From the NCBI RefSeq assembly GCF_000024105.1, contig NC_013171.1:124001-188000 (forward strand): a stretch of DNA of 64,000 nucleotides, written 5' to 3'. This DNA is from Anaerococcus prevotii DSM 20548 (GTDB lineage Bacteria > Bacillota > Clostridia > Tissierellales > Peptoniphilaceae). The translations under genes and the position numbers were made by a program. The notes below the pieces were generated by a model. That model was not told where the DNA came from. It did not search any database and worked only from the letters and a program-made list of their open reading frames with translations. The first letter of the stretch is position 1. Every line of letters starts with the position of its first letter. Shown piece by piece: positions 8,301-16,874 of the stretch.

Positions 8301-8804
8301 TTAATCATTATTCCTAGTTGATTCCTTTTCCGTGTCCTTGATGTTGTTCAAGGATAGGCAAAGGGCTATGAGCTCTTCTGTAAAATCCTCCTCGTAGACC
8401 TTAAGTTGGTATTGGTCGGTGAAGGATAGGATCTTCTTACTAACTTCTCCTATCAAATCACCCTTAAAGTAGGCCTTAAATTCATAATCCCACAAGTTTC
8501 CCTTAACATTAATCTTGCCCTCTTCGCTTATGACATCAATTGATTTTCTGAAGACAGAAATATTAGACTTTATTGTCATTTTCTTCTTAGAATCTTTGAA
8601 ATCAACCTGATAGACTGGAAGAAAGGAGATGAGTTTCTTGTTTATAGTAAAAATCTCTACATCATTTGCATCAGATACGGTCGCCTCATAGCCTAGAAAC
8701 TTAAATTTCTGATCTACAAAAAAGGCCTTTTTTCCATTATCATCAAGGATGGGGTAGTGGTCTGTAATTTTGAAAAATTTCTCTTTGAAATAATATTTTT
8801 TCAT
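8301..8804 (-). CDS. LURP-one-related (YxjI/DUF567-like) protein
   Basis: A 167-residue soluble protein with the tubby-like beta-rich pattern of the LURP-one family: KITDHYPILDDNGKKAFFVDQ, then a series of short beta strands with charged turns. Bacterial members such as YxjI have no settled function. The last 15 residues are polar and probably disordered. The neighbour downstream is the M42 peptidase. Assignment rests on the strand pattern and length rather than a catalytic motif. Confidence 0.65.
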   Translation of the reverse strand: MKKYYFKEKFFKITDHYPILDDNGKKAFFVDQKFKFLGYEATVSDANDVEIFTINKKLISFLPVYQVDFKDSKKKMTIKSNISVFRKSIDVISEEGKINVKGNLWDYEFKAYFKGDLIGEVSKKILSFTDQYQLKVYEEDFTEELIALCLSLNNIKDTEKESTRNND

Positions 8805-8868
8805 AAAAATTCCTTTTATTTTTTATTATACCCAAAATAGTAGAGGCAAATTTGAAGGAAAAACATAA

Positions 8869-9837
8869 TTACTTAGTAGAATCCCTCAAGATAAGTCTTG
8901 CTTCTGCGGGTTCTATTATCTCCTTTTCATTTCCTTCGATCTGATTGATGAGACTTTTGATAGCATCTGTCCCAAGCTTTTCGTAAGGGAAGTCAACCGT
9001 AGTGAGGGCAGGATTTATTATGGAAGATATTTCATAATTGCCAAAGCCTGCAACAGAAATATCATCTGGAATCCTAATCTCCTTCTCCCTAAGAGCCTCA
9101 ATAATACCAAAGGCTATATTATCTGTAGCCCCTAGATAGAAGCTCGATTCTTCCTTGGCAAGAATCTCCTTGGCCTTTTCGTAGGCGGTCTTTTTGGTAA
9201 AGTCGAAATGGTGGTGGTTGATCTTTATATTTTTATCCCTTAATCCATCACGCAAGCCTAAAAACCTATCTCCTACAGCTTCATCATATTCTCCTACATC
9301 AAAATAAGAAATCTCTGTGTGGGAAAGGGTCTTGATATAGTTTGCCATAAGTCTTCCTGCCTTATAATCGTTGGCTGTAATTGAAGTAAAGCCATCAAGC
9401 TTTTGGCCGAAGATTACAAGGGGGATTGTTAAATCTTTTATAATTTCCCTGTGTCTTTGAGTTATATTTGAGGCAAAAAGGATAATACCTTCTACATTAA
9501 GCCCTGCCATTTCTTCGATTATCCTTATTTCTTCGTCCATATCGTCATTGGAAGAAGATAGGAGCATGGAATAATTAGTATCTTTCATGTAGATATTAAT
9601 AGCGTTTAGGGCGGTGTTTTTGGTATAGCCTATAAAGTTTGGAATGATTATTCCTATGATATTAGTCTTGGTCTTTTTGAGATTTCTCGCATAGGAATTT
9701 GGAACATAGCCAAGCTCATCTATTGCTTCTTTAATTTTCTTCTTTGTCTTATCGCTTACTGAACCATTGTTTAAATATCTGGAGATTGTAGATTTTGAAA
9801 ATCCTGTTAGTTCAGCGATATCTTTAATATTTGCCAT
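8869..9837 (-). CDS. LacI family sugar-responsive repressor
   Basis: A 322-residue LacI/GalR regulator. Residues 1-20 form the helix-turn-helix (ANIKDIAELTGFSKSTISRY), followed by the hinge helix YVPNSYARNLK and a periplasmic-binding-protein-like effector domain. GGAGG precedes the ATG. It is divergent from the PTS EIIBC gene with a 128-base gap holding two palindromes, so it is most likely the local repressor of that gene and perhaps of itself. By context the inducer could be sucrose or a related sugar phosphate. Confidence 0.88.
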   Translation of the reverse strand: MANIKDIAELTGFSKSTISRYLNNGSVSDKTKKKIKEAIDELGYVPNSYARNLKKTKTNIIGIIIPNFIGYTKNTALNAINIYMKDTNYSMLLSSSNDDMDEEIRIIEEMAGLNVEGIILFASNITQRHREIIKDLTIPLVIFGQKLDGFTSITANDYKAGRLMANYIKTLSHTEISYFDVGEYDEAVGDRFLGLRDGLRDKNIKINHHHFDFTKKTAYEKAKEILAKEESSFYLGATDNIAFGIIEALREKEIRIPDDISVAGFGNYEISSIINPALTTVDFPYEKLGTDAIKSLINQIEGNEKEIIEPAEARLILRDSTK

Positions 9838-9886
9838 AAATCCTCCACTCCTATAATATCAAATAAATAAAAATAATAAAAATTAT

Positions 9887-9932
9887 TTGACAAAGTAAAC
9901 GTTTTTGCTATAATTATATTAACGGAACCGTT
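9887..9932 (+). promoter_or_regulatory. PTS promoter with two LacI-type operators
   Basis: TTGACA (9887-9892), a 16-base spacer and TATAAT (9909-9914) form a strong promoter. A perfect 8-base palindrome AAACGTTT (9897-9904) lies in the spacer, and an inverted repeat AACGG-AA-CCGTT (9921-9932) lies at the expected transcription start. Both carry the central CG typical of LacI family operators, consistent with control by the divergent regulator. Confidence 0.7.
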
Positions 9933-9965
9933 CCCAATTATTTGTAATTATCAAAAGGAGAAATT

Positions 9966-11378
9966 ATGGATTACAAAAAAGCAGCAGAAGAGGCCATAAG
10001 GGCCGCTGGAGGAAGAGAAAACATTTCCTCAGTCGCACATTGTGCAACTAGACTTAGAATTGAAGTCTACGATAAGGATAAAATCAATATGGACTTGGCC
10101 AATGACCTTGAAGGAGCCAAGGGCGCAATGTTTAATGAAGGACAACTTCAAATAATCTTTGGAACTGGAACAGTAAACAAGGTCTACGATGCCTACGAGT
10201 CCCTAGAGGAAGATTTACCAGATGACTTTTCTAAAATTCACGATAAGGCAGTGGCAAATAAAGCGAAAAACCAAAAAAATCCACTAAAACGTGCTATAAA
10301 GACCTTTGGTGATGTCTTTGTTCCTATTATTCCAGTCCTTGTAGCTACGGGACTTTTCATGGGACTAAGAGGACTTCTCACCCAAGAAGAAGTTCTTAGA
10401 GTTTTTTCTATGACGCCAGATGACATCTCCCAAAACTTCTTGATGTGGACACAAATACTAACAGATACAGCCTTTGCTTTCTTGCCAGCCCTAGTGGCTT
10501 GGTCAGCCTTTAAGGTATTTGGGGGAAGCCCTGTTATAGGAATCGTCCTAGGTTTGATGCTAGTTCACCCAAACCTACCTAATGCCTACCAAGTAGCAAG
10601 TGGAGACGCAAGTCCTATTATCATGTTTGGATTTATTCCAGTTGTAGGATATCAAGGAACTGTGCTTCCTGCCTTTATTTCAGGTCTAATTGGAGCAAAA
10701 CTTGAGAGAAATTTAAGAAAAGTAATACCAGATAGCTTGGACTTACTTCTTACACCTTTCTTAGTTTTGGCTATAATGAGCGTGCTTTCTCTATTTGCAA
10801 TAGGACCAGTCTTCCACAAACTAGAAGTCGTAGTACTCGAGGCAACTAAGTGGGCCCTAGGACTTCCTTTCGGTATAGCAGGAATCCTAATCGGAGGACT
10901 TCAACAACTAATCGTAGTTACAGGAATCCACCACATCTTTAACTTCCTTGAAGTACAACTTCTAGCGGATAACGGAAGAAACGCCTTCAACGCTCTCTTA
11001 TCAGCAGCGACAGCAGGTCAAGCTGGAGCAGTTCTTGCAGTAGCTATCAAGACCAAGGATAAAAAGATTAAGCAAATAGCCTATCCATCAGCCCTATCAG
11101 CAGCCCTAGGTATCACAGAACCAGCGATTTTCGGTATCAACCTAAGATTTGTCAAACCATTTGTAATGGGCATGGTTGGTTGAGTAGCAGGAGGATTTTT
11201 CGCTTCAATCTTTAAGATAGAAGGAACAGGAATGGCAGTAACAGTTATTCCAGGCATGCTCTTATATCTAGATAACCTTTTAATGTATATCCTAATGCTT
11301 TTAATAGCAGGAGGAGTAAGCTTTGCTCTAACTTATACCATAGGATATTCAGATAAGATGCTTAAAGAAAATAAGTAG
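9966..11378 (+). pseudogene. Sucrose-type PTS EIIBC interrupted by one in-frame TGA
   Basis: The reading frame encodes an EIIB domain (residues 1-85, phosphorylation cysteine in SVAHCATRLR) and a glucose-superfamily EIIC domain with ITEPAIFGI, resembling ScrA-type sucrose permeases. TGA at 11181-11183 stops it after 405 residues. The same frame continues for 64 more codons that encode the expected end of EIIC (VAGGFFASIF, then IPGMLLYLDN) and stops at TAG 11376-11378. One base change from GGA, TGG or CGA would explain it. No EIIA domain or sugar hydrolase gene is adjacent. TGA is a normal stop elsewhere here, so recoding is unlikely; a loss-of-function mutation, readthrough or sequencing error remain. 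Confidence 0.8.
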
Positions 11379-11405
11379 AGTATAAATTTAGAAAAATGAA
11401 TAAAT

Positions 11406-11503
11406 ATCGTCTCTTGTTAAAAGAAATTTAGGTACTTCTTAATGGTAAATGCGCTATTTACTAACTTATGTCTCCTGAATTTCTTCAAAAAATAGGAGGC
11501 GAT
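11406..11503 (+). other. Long multi-helix intergenic element A
   Basis: Nested inverted repeats fold into one long structure: outer ATCGTCTC (11406-11413) with GAGGCGAT (11496-11503), middle AAGAAATTTAGG (11421-11432) with CCTGAATTTCTT (11474-11485), inner GTAAAT with ATTTAC (11445-11461). T-rich sequence follows, so it can act as a terminator for the PTS transcript. It shares sequence and layout with the element at 14515-14643 on the other side of the PHA genes. Confidence 0.6.
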
Positions 11504-11696
11504 TTTTTATTTATTCTTTTCTTAAGATGAATATGAATGAAAATGCATAGTTTCCTAGCTTTTTAAAGAAAGTTATCACTAAATAATTTAGCATAATAAT
11601 AAAATAATGTTATCAATTACGAGATTTGGGTAATAAAGTAATGAATAAAACATTCATCTTAACGTTGGTAATTGACAAAATAAAATGGAGGAATAT
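11504..11696 (+). promoter_or_regulatory. PHA operon upstream region with an inverted repeat
   Basis: Inverted repeats TTATCAATTAC (11610-11620) and GTAATTGACAA (11668-11678) are near complementary, with a smaller hairpin ATGAAT/ATTCAT between them. They could be a regulator site or a leader hairpin for phaE. No convincing promoter was found; TTGACA at 11672 is too close to the gene to serve as a -35 box. The rest of this stretch is AT-rich and shows nothing recognisable. Confidence 0.35.
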
Positions 11697-12881
11697 ATGA
11701 CTGAAAATTATAATGCATGGAAAGAAATGTTTACTAAAAGTCAAGATATGATGAATGATTGGATAGAATCTTTCACAAAACTTGGAAGAGAAGAAAATGT
11801 AAATGAAGAAGATAAGAAAGATAAAGCTTTTGACTTCAACAGTGTAAATGATTGGATGAATTACCAACAAAACTGGTACAAAAATTGGCAGGATATGATG
11901 AAAACTATGTCTGGCCAAGGCCCTATGTTTAATAGTCCTTATACAACATGGATTAACATGATGGATCAGTACAATGTTTTTGATGCGAGCAAGTTTATGG
12001 CGCCTTTTAGCCGCGAAGTTTTTGAAAAGATGCAAAATTCACAAAAGCTTTACCTTGCAGCCTACGAACAATGGCAGAAGTTTAACGAACAATTTGTAAA
12101 ACCAGGAGCCAAATCTTATAAGGATAATATGGATTCAATGGTTGAGCAATTCAACAAGATTTTTATGAATAACTTAATTCCACTCTTACCTAAAGAGTTT
12201 CAGGGATTAATGATTGATTCTCAATCTTATGTAAAGACTTATTATAAGTCTTTGGAAAACTTCCTTGGACCATGGTCTTACGCCTACCAAAACATAGCTG
12301 ACATAACTATGGAAAGTATTTTCGAAGACCCAATGAAACTATCTGATACTCTAAAACAATGGAAAGAGGCTTACGATAAGACTTTCGGAATTCTCGTTAA
12401 ATCTCCAGTAGTAGGCTCATCAAGAGAGATGCTTGAGCAAAACAACAGAGCTATAGATGCAATGATCGAGATGTTAGTATCTGTATCAGAGTTTATGACC
12501 AAAGCCTCATCAGTAGGATACAAATATTCTAAGGAAGCCTTTAGTGACTATGCTAAGTCAATTGAAAATGGAGAAAAAGCTAAAACTTTTAAGGAATTCT
12601 ATGATATGTGGTCTAAGCATGTAGAAAATGCTATAGAAAATTATTTCTATACAGATGAATTCTCAAAACTTATAGCCAAAACAGCAGATTCTGCTATGAT
12701 TTTTAAAATTGAATATGACAAGGTTATAGAAAAGGCTCTAGCAGACCTACCGATAGTTACCATGTCCCAAGTTGATGGAGTTTACAAGAAAGTATACGAC
12801 CTAAGACGTGAAATTAGAGACTTAAAGAAGGAATTAGAAGAGTTAAAAGAAGAGCTTGCTAAAGAAAATAATAAACAGTAA
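11697..12881 (+). CDS. phaE: Class III PHA synthase subunit PhaE
   Basis: A 394-residue helical protein, rich in Trp, Tyr, Met and Asn near the N terminus (NDWMNYQQNWYKNWQDMM), with a C-terminal heptad-repeat coiled coil from about residue 360 (REIRDLKKELEELKEEL). Length and composition fit PhaE, the non-catalytic partner that activates PhaC in class III PHA synthases. The ATG at 11697 was chosen because GGAGG sits five bases upstream; an ATG at 11685 overlaps that site. The adjacent phaC supports the assignment. PhaE proteins are poorly conserved, so the name leans on context. Confidence 0.8.
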   Translation: MTENYNAWKEMFTKSQDMMNDWIESFTKLGREENVNEEDKKDKAFDFNSVNDWMNYQQNWYKNWQDMMKTMSGQGPMFNSPYTTWINMMDQYNVFDASKFMAPFSREVFEKMQNSQKLYLAAYEQWQKFNEQFVKPGAKSYKDNMDSMVEQFNKIFMNNLIPLLPKEFQGLMIDSQSYVKTYYKSLENFLGPWSYAYQNIADITMESIFEDPMKLSDTLKQWKEAYDKTFGILVKSPVVGSSREMLEQNNRAIDAMIEMLVSVSEFMTKASSVGYKYSKEAFSDYAKSIENGEKAKTFKEFYDMWSKHVENAIENYFYTDEFSKLIAKTADSAMIFKIEYDKVIEKALADLPIVTMSQVDGVYKKVYDLRREIRDLKKELEELKEELAKENNKQ

Positions 12882-12913
12882 CTTATGCTTTGGCTTAAGG
12901 GAGGTAATGATTA

Positions 12914-13987
12914 ATGTACGGTGATTTCAATTTTTTCGATATTAAAACAAGCATACAAGAAAATATTAAGGCCCAAGAGAAATTCCTTAAAAGCTTTGAG
13001 TCTATGATGGATGTAAAGGAAAATCAAGCAAATCAAACAGCTAGAGAAATCGTTTTCGAAGAAGATAAATTAAAGCTCTTCCACTACAAGAAATCAGCTG
13101 CCTATGTGAGCAAGGTTCCAACTCTGATAATATATGCCTTGGTAAATACACCATCTATGATGGATATCGGTCAGGAGAAATCCTTCATCAAAAAACTTGT
13201 TGATAGCGGACTAGATGTATATCTAATCGAATGGGGTTTTCCTACTCAGGAAGATAAGTACCTGACCTTGGACGATTATATCAATATTTATATTGACGAT
13301 TGTGTAGAATATATCAAAAAGGAAAACAAGGTAGACAAGATAAATCTATTGGGTGTTTGTCAGGGCGGAACATTTAGCTTGATGTATACAGCTCTTCACT
13401 CAGACAAGATTAAAAATATCGTAACAATGGTAACACCTGTAGATTTCTCTACGGATGATGGACTTTTATTTAGATGGGGTAAGTATTTAAACCCAGATAG
13501 GATGGTTGAGGCCTACGGAGTAGTTCCAGGCGAGTTTATGAATACAGGATTTCTAACTCTAAAACCAATTTCGCTCATGGTTAATAAGTATGTTGATGTA
13601 ATCAATGACCTGGATGAGCCAGACCACCTATCAAACTTTATGACTATGGAAAAATGGATATTCGACTCTCCAGGTCAAGCAGGTATGGCCTACAAGGACT
13701 TCCTAAACTCAATGTATAAGGAAAATAAACTATGCAAGGGCGAGATGGAAGTTGCTGGCAAGAAGGTAGATCTTAAAAAGATTACCCAACCTGTCCTAAA
13801 TCTCTATGCAGAAAAAGACAATCAAGTTCCTAACCAGGCAACAATTCCTATGAAAGATCTTGTAGGGAGCAAGGATTACACAGCAAAGGGCTTTCCAACA
13901 GGCCACATAGGAATGTTTGTAAGCGGTAGGAGCCAAAGAGAAGTTGCTCCAACTGTTGTAGAATGGTTAAAGAAACGCTCTAGATGA
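12914..13987 (+). CDS. phaC: Class III polyhydroxyalkanoate synthase, catalytic subunit PhaC
   Basis: A 357-residue alpha/beta-hydrolase-fold synthase that polymerises (R)-3-hydroxyacyl-CoA. The lipase-like box is GVCQGG with the catalytic cysteine at residue 149. The other triad members are Asp302 (AEKDNQVP) and His331 (PTGHIGMF). These numbers coincide with those described for the class III enzyme of Allochromatium vinosum. Length of about 355 residues fits class III rather than the 560-600 residues of class I. A GGGAGG site precedes the ATG. Product granules would be cytoplasmic. Confidence 0.92.
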   Translation: MYGDFNFFDIKTSIQENIKAQEKFLKSFESMMDVKENQANQTAREIVFEEDKLKLFHYKKSAAYVSKVPTLIIYALVNTPSMMDIGQEKSFIKKLVDSGLDVYLIEWGFPTQEDKYLTLDDYINIYIDDCVEYIKKENKVDKINLLGVCQGGTFSLMYTALHSDKIKNIVTMVTPVDFSTDDGLLFRWGKYLNPDRMVEAYGVVPGEFMNTGFLTLKPISLMVNKYVDVINDLDEPDHLSNFMTMEKWIFDSPGQAGMAYKDFLNSMYKENKLCKGEMEVAGKKVDLKKITQPVLNLYAEKDNQVPNQATIPMKDLVGSKDYTAKGFPTGHIGMFVSGRSQREVAPTVVEWLKKRSR

Positions 13988-14000
13988 GAAAGGAGCGATT

Positions 14001-14426
14001 ATGGAAAATATTAAAGGATATACAATAGATGAAGTTGAAGTTGGTCAATCTGCATCTTTTACTAAAACTGTAACTGAAGCTGATGCCTATAACTATGCAG
14101 GAGTTTCTGGTGATTTTAACCCAGCCCATATCAACGAGGAATATGCCAAGAATACTTTCTTTAAGACTCGCATAGCCCATGGTATGATAAGCGCAGGTTT
14201 TATATCTGCAGTATTAGGAACAAAGCTTCCAGGCCCTGGAACAATTTATCTAGGCCAAGACTTAAAATTCTTAAAGCCTGTTAGATTTGGAGATACCATT
14301 ACAGCAACATGCACAGTAGAAGAAATTATCAAAGAAAAAAACAGACTAACTTTAAGGACAGTCTGCACCAACCAAGATGGTGAAGTAGTAATAGATGGCA
14401 AGGCCCTAGTTTTAGCTCCAAAGTAA
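14001..14426 (+). CDS. phaJ: (R)-specific enoyl-CoA hydratase, MaoC/PhaJ type
   Basis: A 141-residue single hot-dog-fold hydratase. The hydratase-2 motif is intact: YAGVSGDFNPAHIN carries the Asp and His catalytic pair, followed by RIAHGMISAGF. It converts trans-2-enoyl-CoA, such as crotonyl-CoA, to the (R)-3-hydroxyacyl-CoA used by PhaC. The gene starts 13 bases after phaC with AAAGGAGCG ahead of the ATG, so all three pha genes form one operon. No phaA or phaB is nearby, so PhaJ is the likely supplier of monomer. Confidence 0.87.
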   Translation: MENIKGYTIDEVEVGQSASFTKTVTEADAYNYAGVSGDFNPAHINEEYAKNTFFKTRIAHGMISAGFISAVLGTKLPGPGTIYLGQDLKFLKPVRFGDTITATCTVEEIIKEKNRLTLRTVCTNQDGEVVIDGKALVLAPK

Positions 14427-14514
14427 ATTTTAGTGTAGGATGAGCTTAGATGGGTGAAAAATTTATTGAAAAAACTTGTCTAATCATATAAATATTAAAA
14501 ATTTCAGAAGATAA

Positions 14515-14643
14515 AAATCGTCCCTTTTTTGTAGAATCTTAGGATAATTAGCTTAAATGAGTAGTATGCTTTCAGAAAGCCTACGATTTAAGAAGTTAAT
14601 TTATAGCTTTATCTTTAGATTTCTACAATATGAGGGACGATTT
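14515..14643 (+). other. Long multi-helix intergenic element B
   Basis: Outer 11-base stem AAATCGTCCCT (14515-14525) with AGGGACGATTT (14633-14643); middle TGTAGAATCT (14530-14539) with AGATTTCTACA (14617-14627); inner TTAAAT/ATTTAA and GTAG/CTAC around the hairpin GCTTTCAGAAAGC (14568-14580). It lies between convergent phaJ and the BASS transporter gene and may act as a terminator, though its T-run is weak. It resembles element A at 11406-11503, with compensatory changes in the outer stem. Confidence 0.6.
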
Positions 14644-14661
14644 ATTTTCAAATATATAATA

Positions 14662-15594
14662 TTAGACCTTATGTTTCCTTCTGATTGATGCAAAAATTGA
14701 CCCGGATATATTATGCCATATTGAAAATATTGCACCAGGTAGGGTTGCCAGTGGATTTAGGGCGAAATTTGCTGTTGCAAGTTGAATGGCAAGCCCGCTA
14801 TTTTGCATGCCTACTTCTATAGCTAGGGCTGTTTCTTTGTCGTAGTCCATCTTTGCAAGTTTTCCTATAAAAAGTCCTCCAGCAAGGCCTAGGGCGTTGT
14901 GGATCATAACTATGAGTAAGACTATAAGACCTGATTGTCTTATTTTTTCGGAGTTAGCTCCGATAATACCTGCGATTATTAGGATAATTGCCAAAGATGA
15001 GATCAAAGGGAAGATGTCCTTTGACTTTTCTACGCCCTTAGGACTTATTTTTTTGGCGAAAATTCCAAGAAGTACAGGCAGAAGGATTACTGTAACAACT
15101 GATTTGAACATAGCAAATATTGAAACCTCTACCCATTTACCAGCTAACAAGTAGACTAGAAGGGGAGTTACAAGAGGCGCAAGGAGGGTAGAGAGAATCG
15201 TCATCGATACAGATAAGGATACATCTCCATTTGCTATATGAGTTATCACATTTGATGCAGTTCCTCCAGGACAAGATCCAACTAGGATTACCCCAAGGGC
15301 TATGTCCTTATTTAATCCGAAAACTACTGCAAGCAAGTAGGCTAGAAGAGGCATAATAGTAAATTGGGTGAGAGAGCCTATCATTACTTCCTTTGGATGT
15401 TTGAGAATTTCCTTAAAGGAATCTACATCAATACTAGTTCCCATACCAAACATGGCAAGGGCTAGGAAGATGGTCGTATAATTTGTCATCCAGGAAAAAT
15501 AATCTGGAATAAAGTAAGCTATTACAGAAAAAACTATTATTATTAGGCCGATATTTTGGGTGATTTTTCTTGAAAGTGAAGCTATTTTTTCCAT
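14662..15594 (-). CDS. BASS family transporter, candidate PanS pantoate/ketopantoate importer
   Basis: A 310-residue bile acid:sodium symporter (BASS) family protein with about nine to ten membrane helices. Conserved motifs include AMFGMGTSID after helix 2, the SCPGGTASNVITHIA crossover segment and EVGMQNSGLAIQLA. It starts 4 bases after panC, in a panD-panC-BASS operon. A Salmonella BASS protein, PanS, takes up ketopantoate and pantoate, and pan-linked BASS genes are likely to do the same. The family also moves bile acids and other organic anions, so the substrate is inferred from context only. Confidence 0.8.
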   Translation of the reverse strand: MEKIASLSRKITQNIGLIIIVFSVIAYFIPDYFSWMTNYTTIFLALAMFGMGTSIDVDSFKEILKHPKEVMIGSLTQFTIMPLLAYLLAVVFGLNKDIALGVILVGSCPGGTASNVITHIANGDVSLSVSMTILSTLLAPLVTPLLVYLLAGKWVEVSIFAMFKSVVTVILLPVLLGIFAKKISPKGVEKSKDIFPLISSLAIILIIAGIIGANSEKIRQSGLIVLLIVMIHNALGLAGGLFIGKLAKMDYDKETALAIEVGMQNSGLAIQLATANFALNPLATLPGAIFSIWHNISGSIFASIRRKHKV

Positions 15595-15598
15595 AAGA

Positions 15599-16438
15599 TT
15601 AGCTCCTGTAGATAAAGTTATCTATTAGGCGTGTTTTTCCTATATAAACAGCTATAGCTACTAGCCTATCTCCGTCAAAATCATTCGCATCTTCCATGGT
15701 TTTAAGATTGACAACACTAATGTAATCTATTTTTGAAAGTTCTTCGCTATCGATTATTTCTTCCATTTTCTCGATTACTTCTTCTACACTTCCGCCCTCC
15801 TTAGCTAGTTTTTCTCCAGCAAATATGGCTTTGGATAGGCAAAGGGCAGCTTTCCTTTCTTCTTTTGATAAGTAGGTGTTTCTTGATGAAAGGGCGAGGC
15901 CATCCTCTTCTCTAACTATAGGGCAAGGGATTATTTCGATAGGAATATTTAGGTCACTTACGAGTTTTTTGATTATTGCGACCTGTTGGGCATCTTTTTG
16001 TCCAAAATAGGCTCTATCAGCTCCAGTAATATTAAACAATTTGCTACAAACTGTAAGCACTCCTCTAAAATGTCCTGGACGTTTTGCCCCACACAAGTGA
16101 TCAGACATATCTTCTATATCTACAAAGACCTTTTTATCTTGATACATTTCACTTGCTTCTGGTGCAAAAATATAATCTACTCCGATTTCTTCGCATATTT
16201 TGCTATCAGCTTCTAAGTCTCTTGGATAGGTAAGTAAGTCCTCATTTGGTCCAAATTGGATAGGATTTACGAAGTCAGATACAACTACTATATCATTGTC
16301 TTTCCTAGCCCTTCTTATAAGGCTGGCGTGTCCTTCATGTAAATAGCCCATGGTAGGCACAAGACCTATGGATTTACCCTCGATTTTTGCTTTTTTAAGA
16401 TTTTCTCTTAGTTCATCAATATTTTTGATAATTTTCAT
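15599..16438 (-). CDS. panC: Pantothenate synthetase (pantoate-beta-alanine ligase)
   Basis: A 279-residue ATP-dependent ligase joining pantoate and beta-alanine. It has the nucleotidyltransferase motif LVPTMGYLHEGHASL (HxGH near residue 34), SDFVNPIQFGPNEDL and the YFGQKDAQQ segment, with LALSSRN near residue 185. The ATG at 16438 follows GAGGAG; an upstream start at 16480 was rejected. Part of a minus-strand operon panD-panC-BASS with gaps of 52 and 4 bases. Full length for the family. Confidence 0.95.
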   Translation of the reverse strand: MKIIKNIDELRENLKKAKIEGKSIGLVPTMGYLHEGHASLIRRARKDNDIVVVSDFVNPIQFGPNEDLLTYPRDLEADSKICEEIGVDYIFAPEASEMYQDKKVFVDIEDMSDHLCGAKRPGHFRGVLTVCSKLFNITGADRAYFGQKDAQQVAIIKKLVSDLNIPIEIIPCPIVREEDGLALSSRNTYLSKEERKAALCLSKAIFAGEKLAKEGGSVEEVIEKMEEIIDSEELSKIDYISVVNLKTMEDANDFDGDRLVAIAVYIGKTRLIDNFIYRS

Positions 16439-16490
16439 AAATTCTCCTCTAATTTTATTAGAGATAGCCCCAAACACCACTTGTTTTTAT

Positions 16491-16874
16491 TTATGATAAA
16501 GTTCCGTATTTTTCGTAATTAGACACTTTAGTAATCTTATTATCATCATCTACAAAGACAACTTTTGGCTTGTAATCCTTAAGCTCATCTTCGCTATAAG
16601 AAGCATAAGCCATGATAATTACCTTATCCCCTGTAGAAAAAAGCCTTGCAGCAGCTCCGTTTAGACAGATTACTCCGCTATCCTTCTTTCCTGCTATAGT
16701 ATAGGTTTCTATTCTATTTCCATTATTAACATCGACAACTTGTACTTTTTGATATTCCCTTATGCCAGATTCTTCTAGCAAAGAAATATCAACTGTTATA
16801 GAGCCTACGTAATCGAGATTGGCCTCGGTGACTCTAGCCCTATGAATTTTTCCTTCTAACATTTCTATATTCAT
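16491..16874 (-). CDS. panD: Aspartate 1-decarboxylase
   Basis: A 127-residue pyruvoyl enzyme making beta-alanine from aspartate. The self-processing site is the Gly-Ser bond in DYVGSITVD near residues 24-25; the serine becomes the pyruvoyl group. INGAAARL and [10 protein letters not shown] are conserved downstream. First gene of the panD-panC-BASS operon. Together with PanC it completes pantothenate when pantoate is supplied by PanE or by import. The start follows a GGGAGAATGT context. Confidence 0.95.
   Translation of the reverse strand: MNIEMLEGKIHRARVTEANLDYVGSITVDISLLEESGIREYQKVQVVDVNNGNRIETYTIAGKKDSGVICLNGAAARLFSTGDKVIIMAYASYSEDELKDYKPKVVFVDDDNKITKVSNYEKYGTLS

Noticed and set aside
11181-11183. 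TGA recoded as Trp or Gly genome-wide
   Set aside because: TGA ends phaC, mcsA and the HAD phosphatase at expected lengths, and tryptophan is encoded by TGG throughout.
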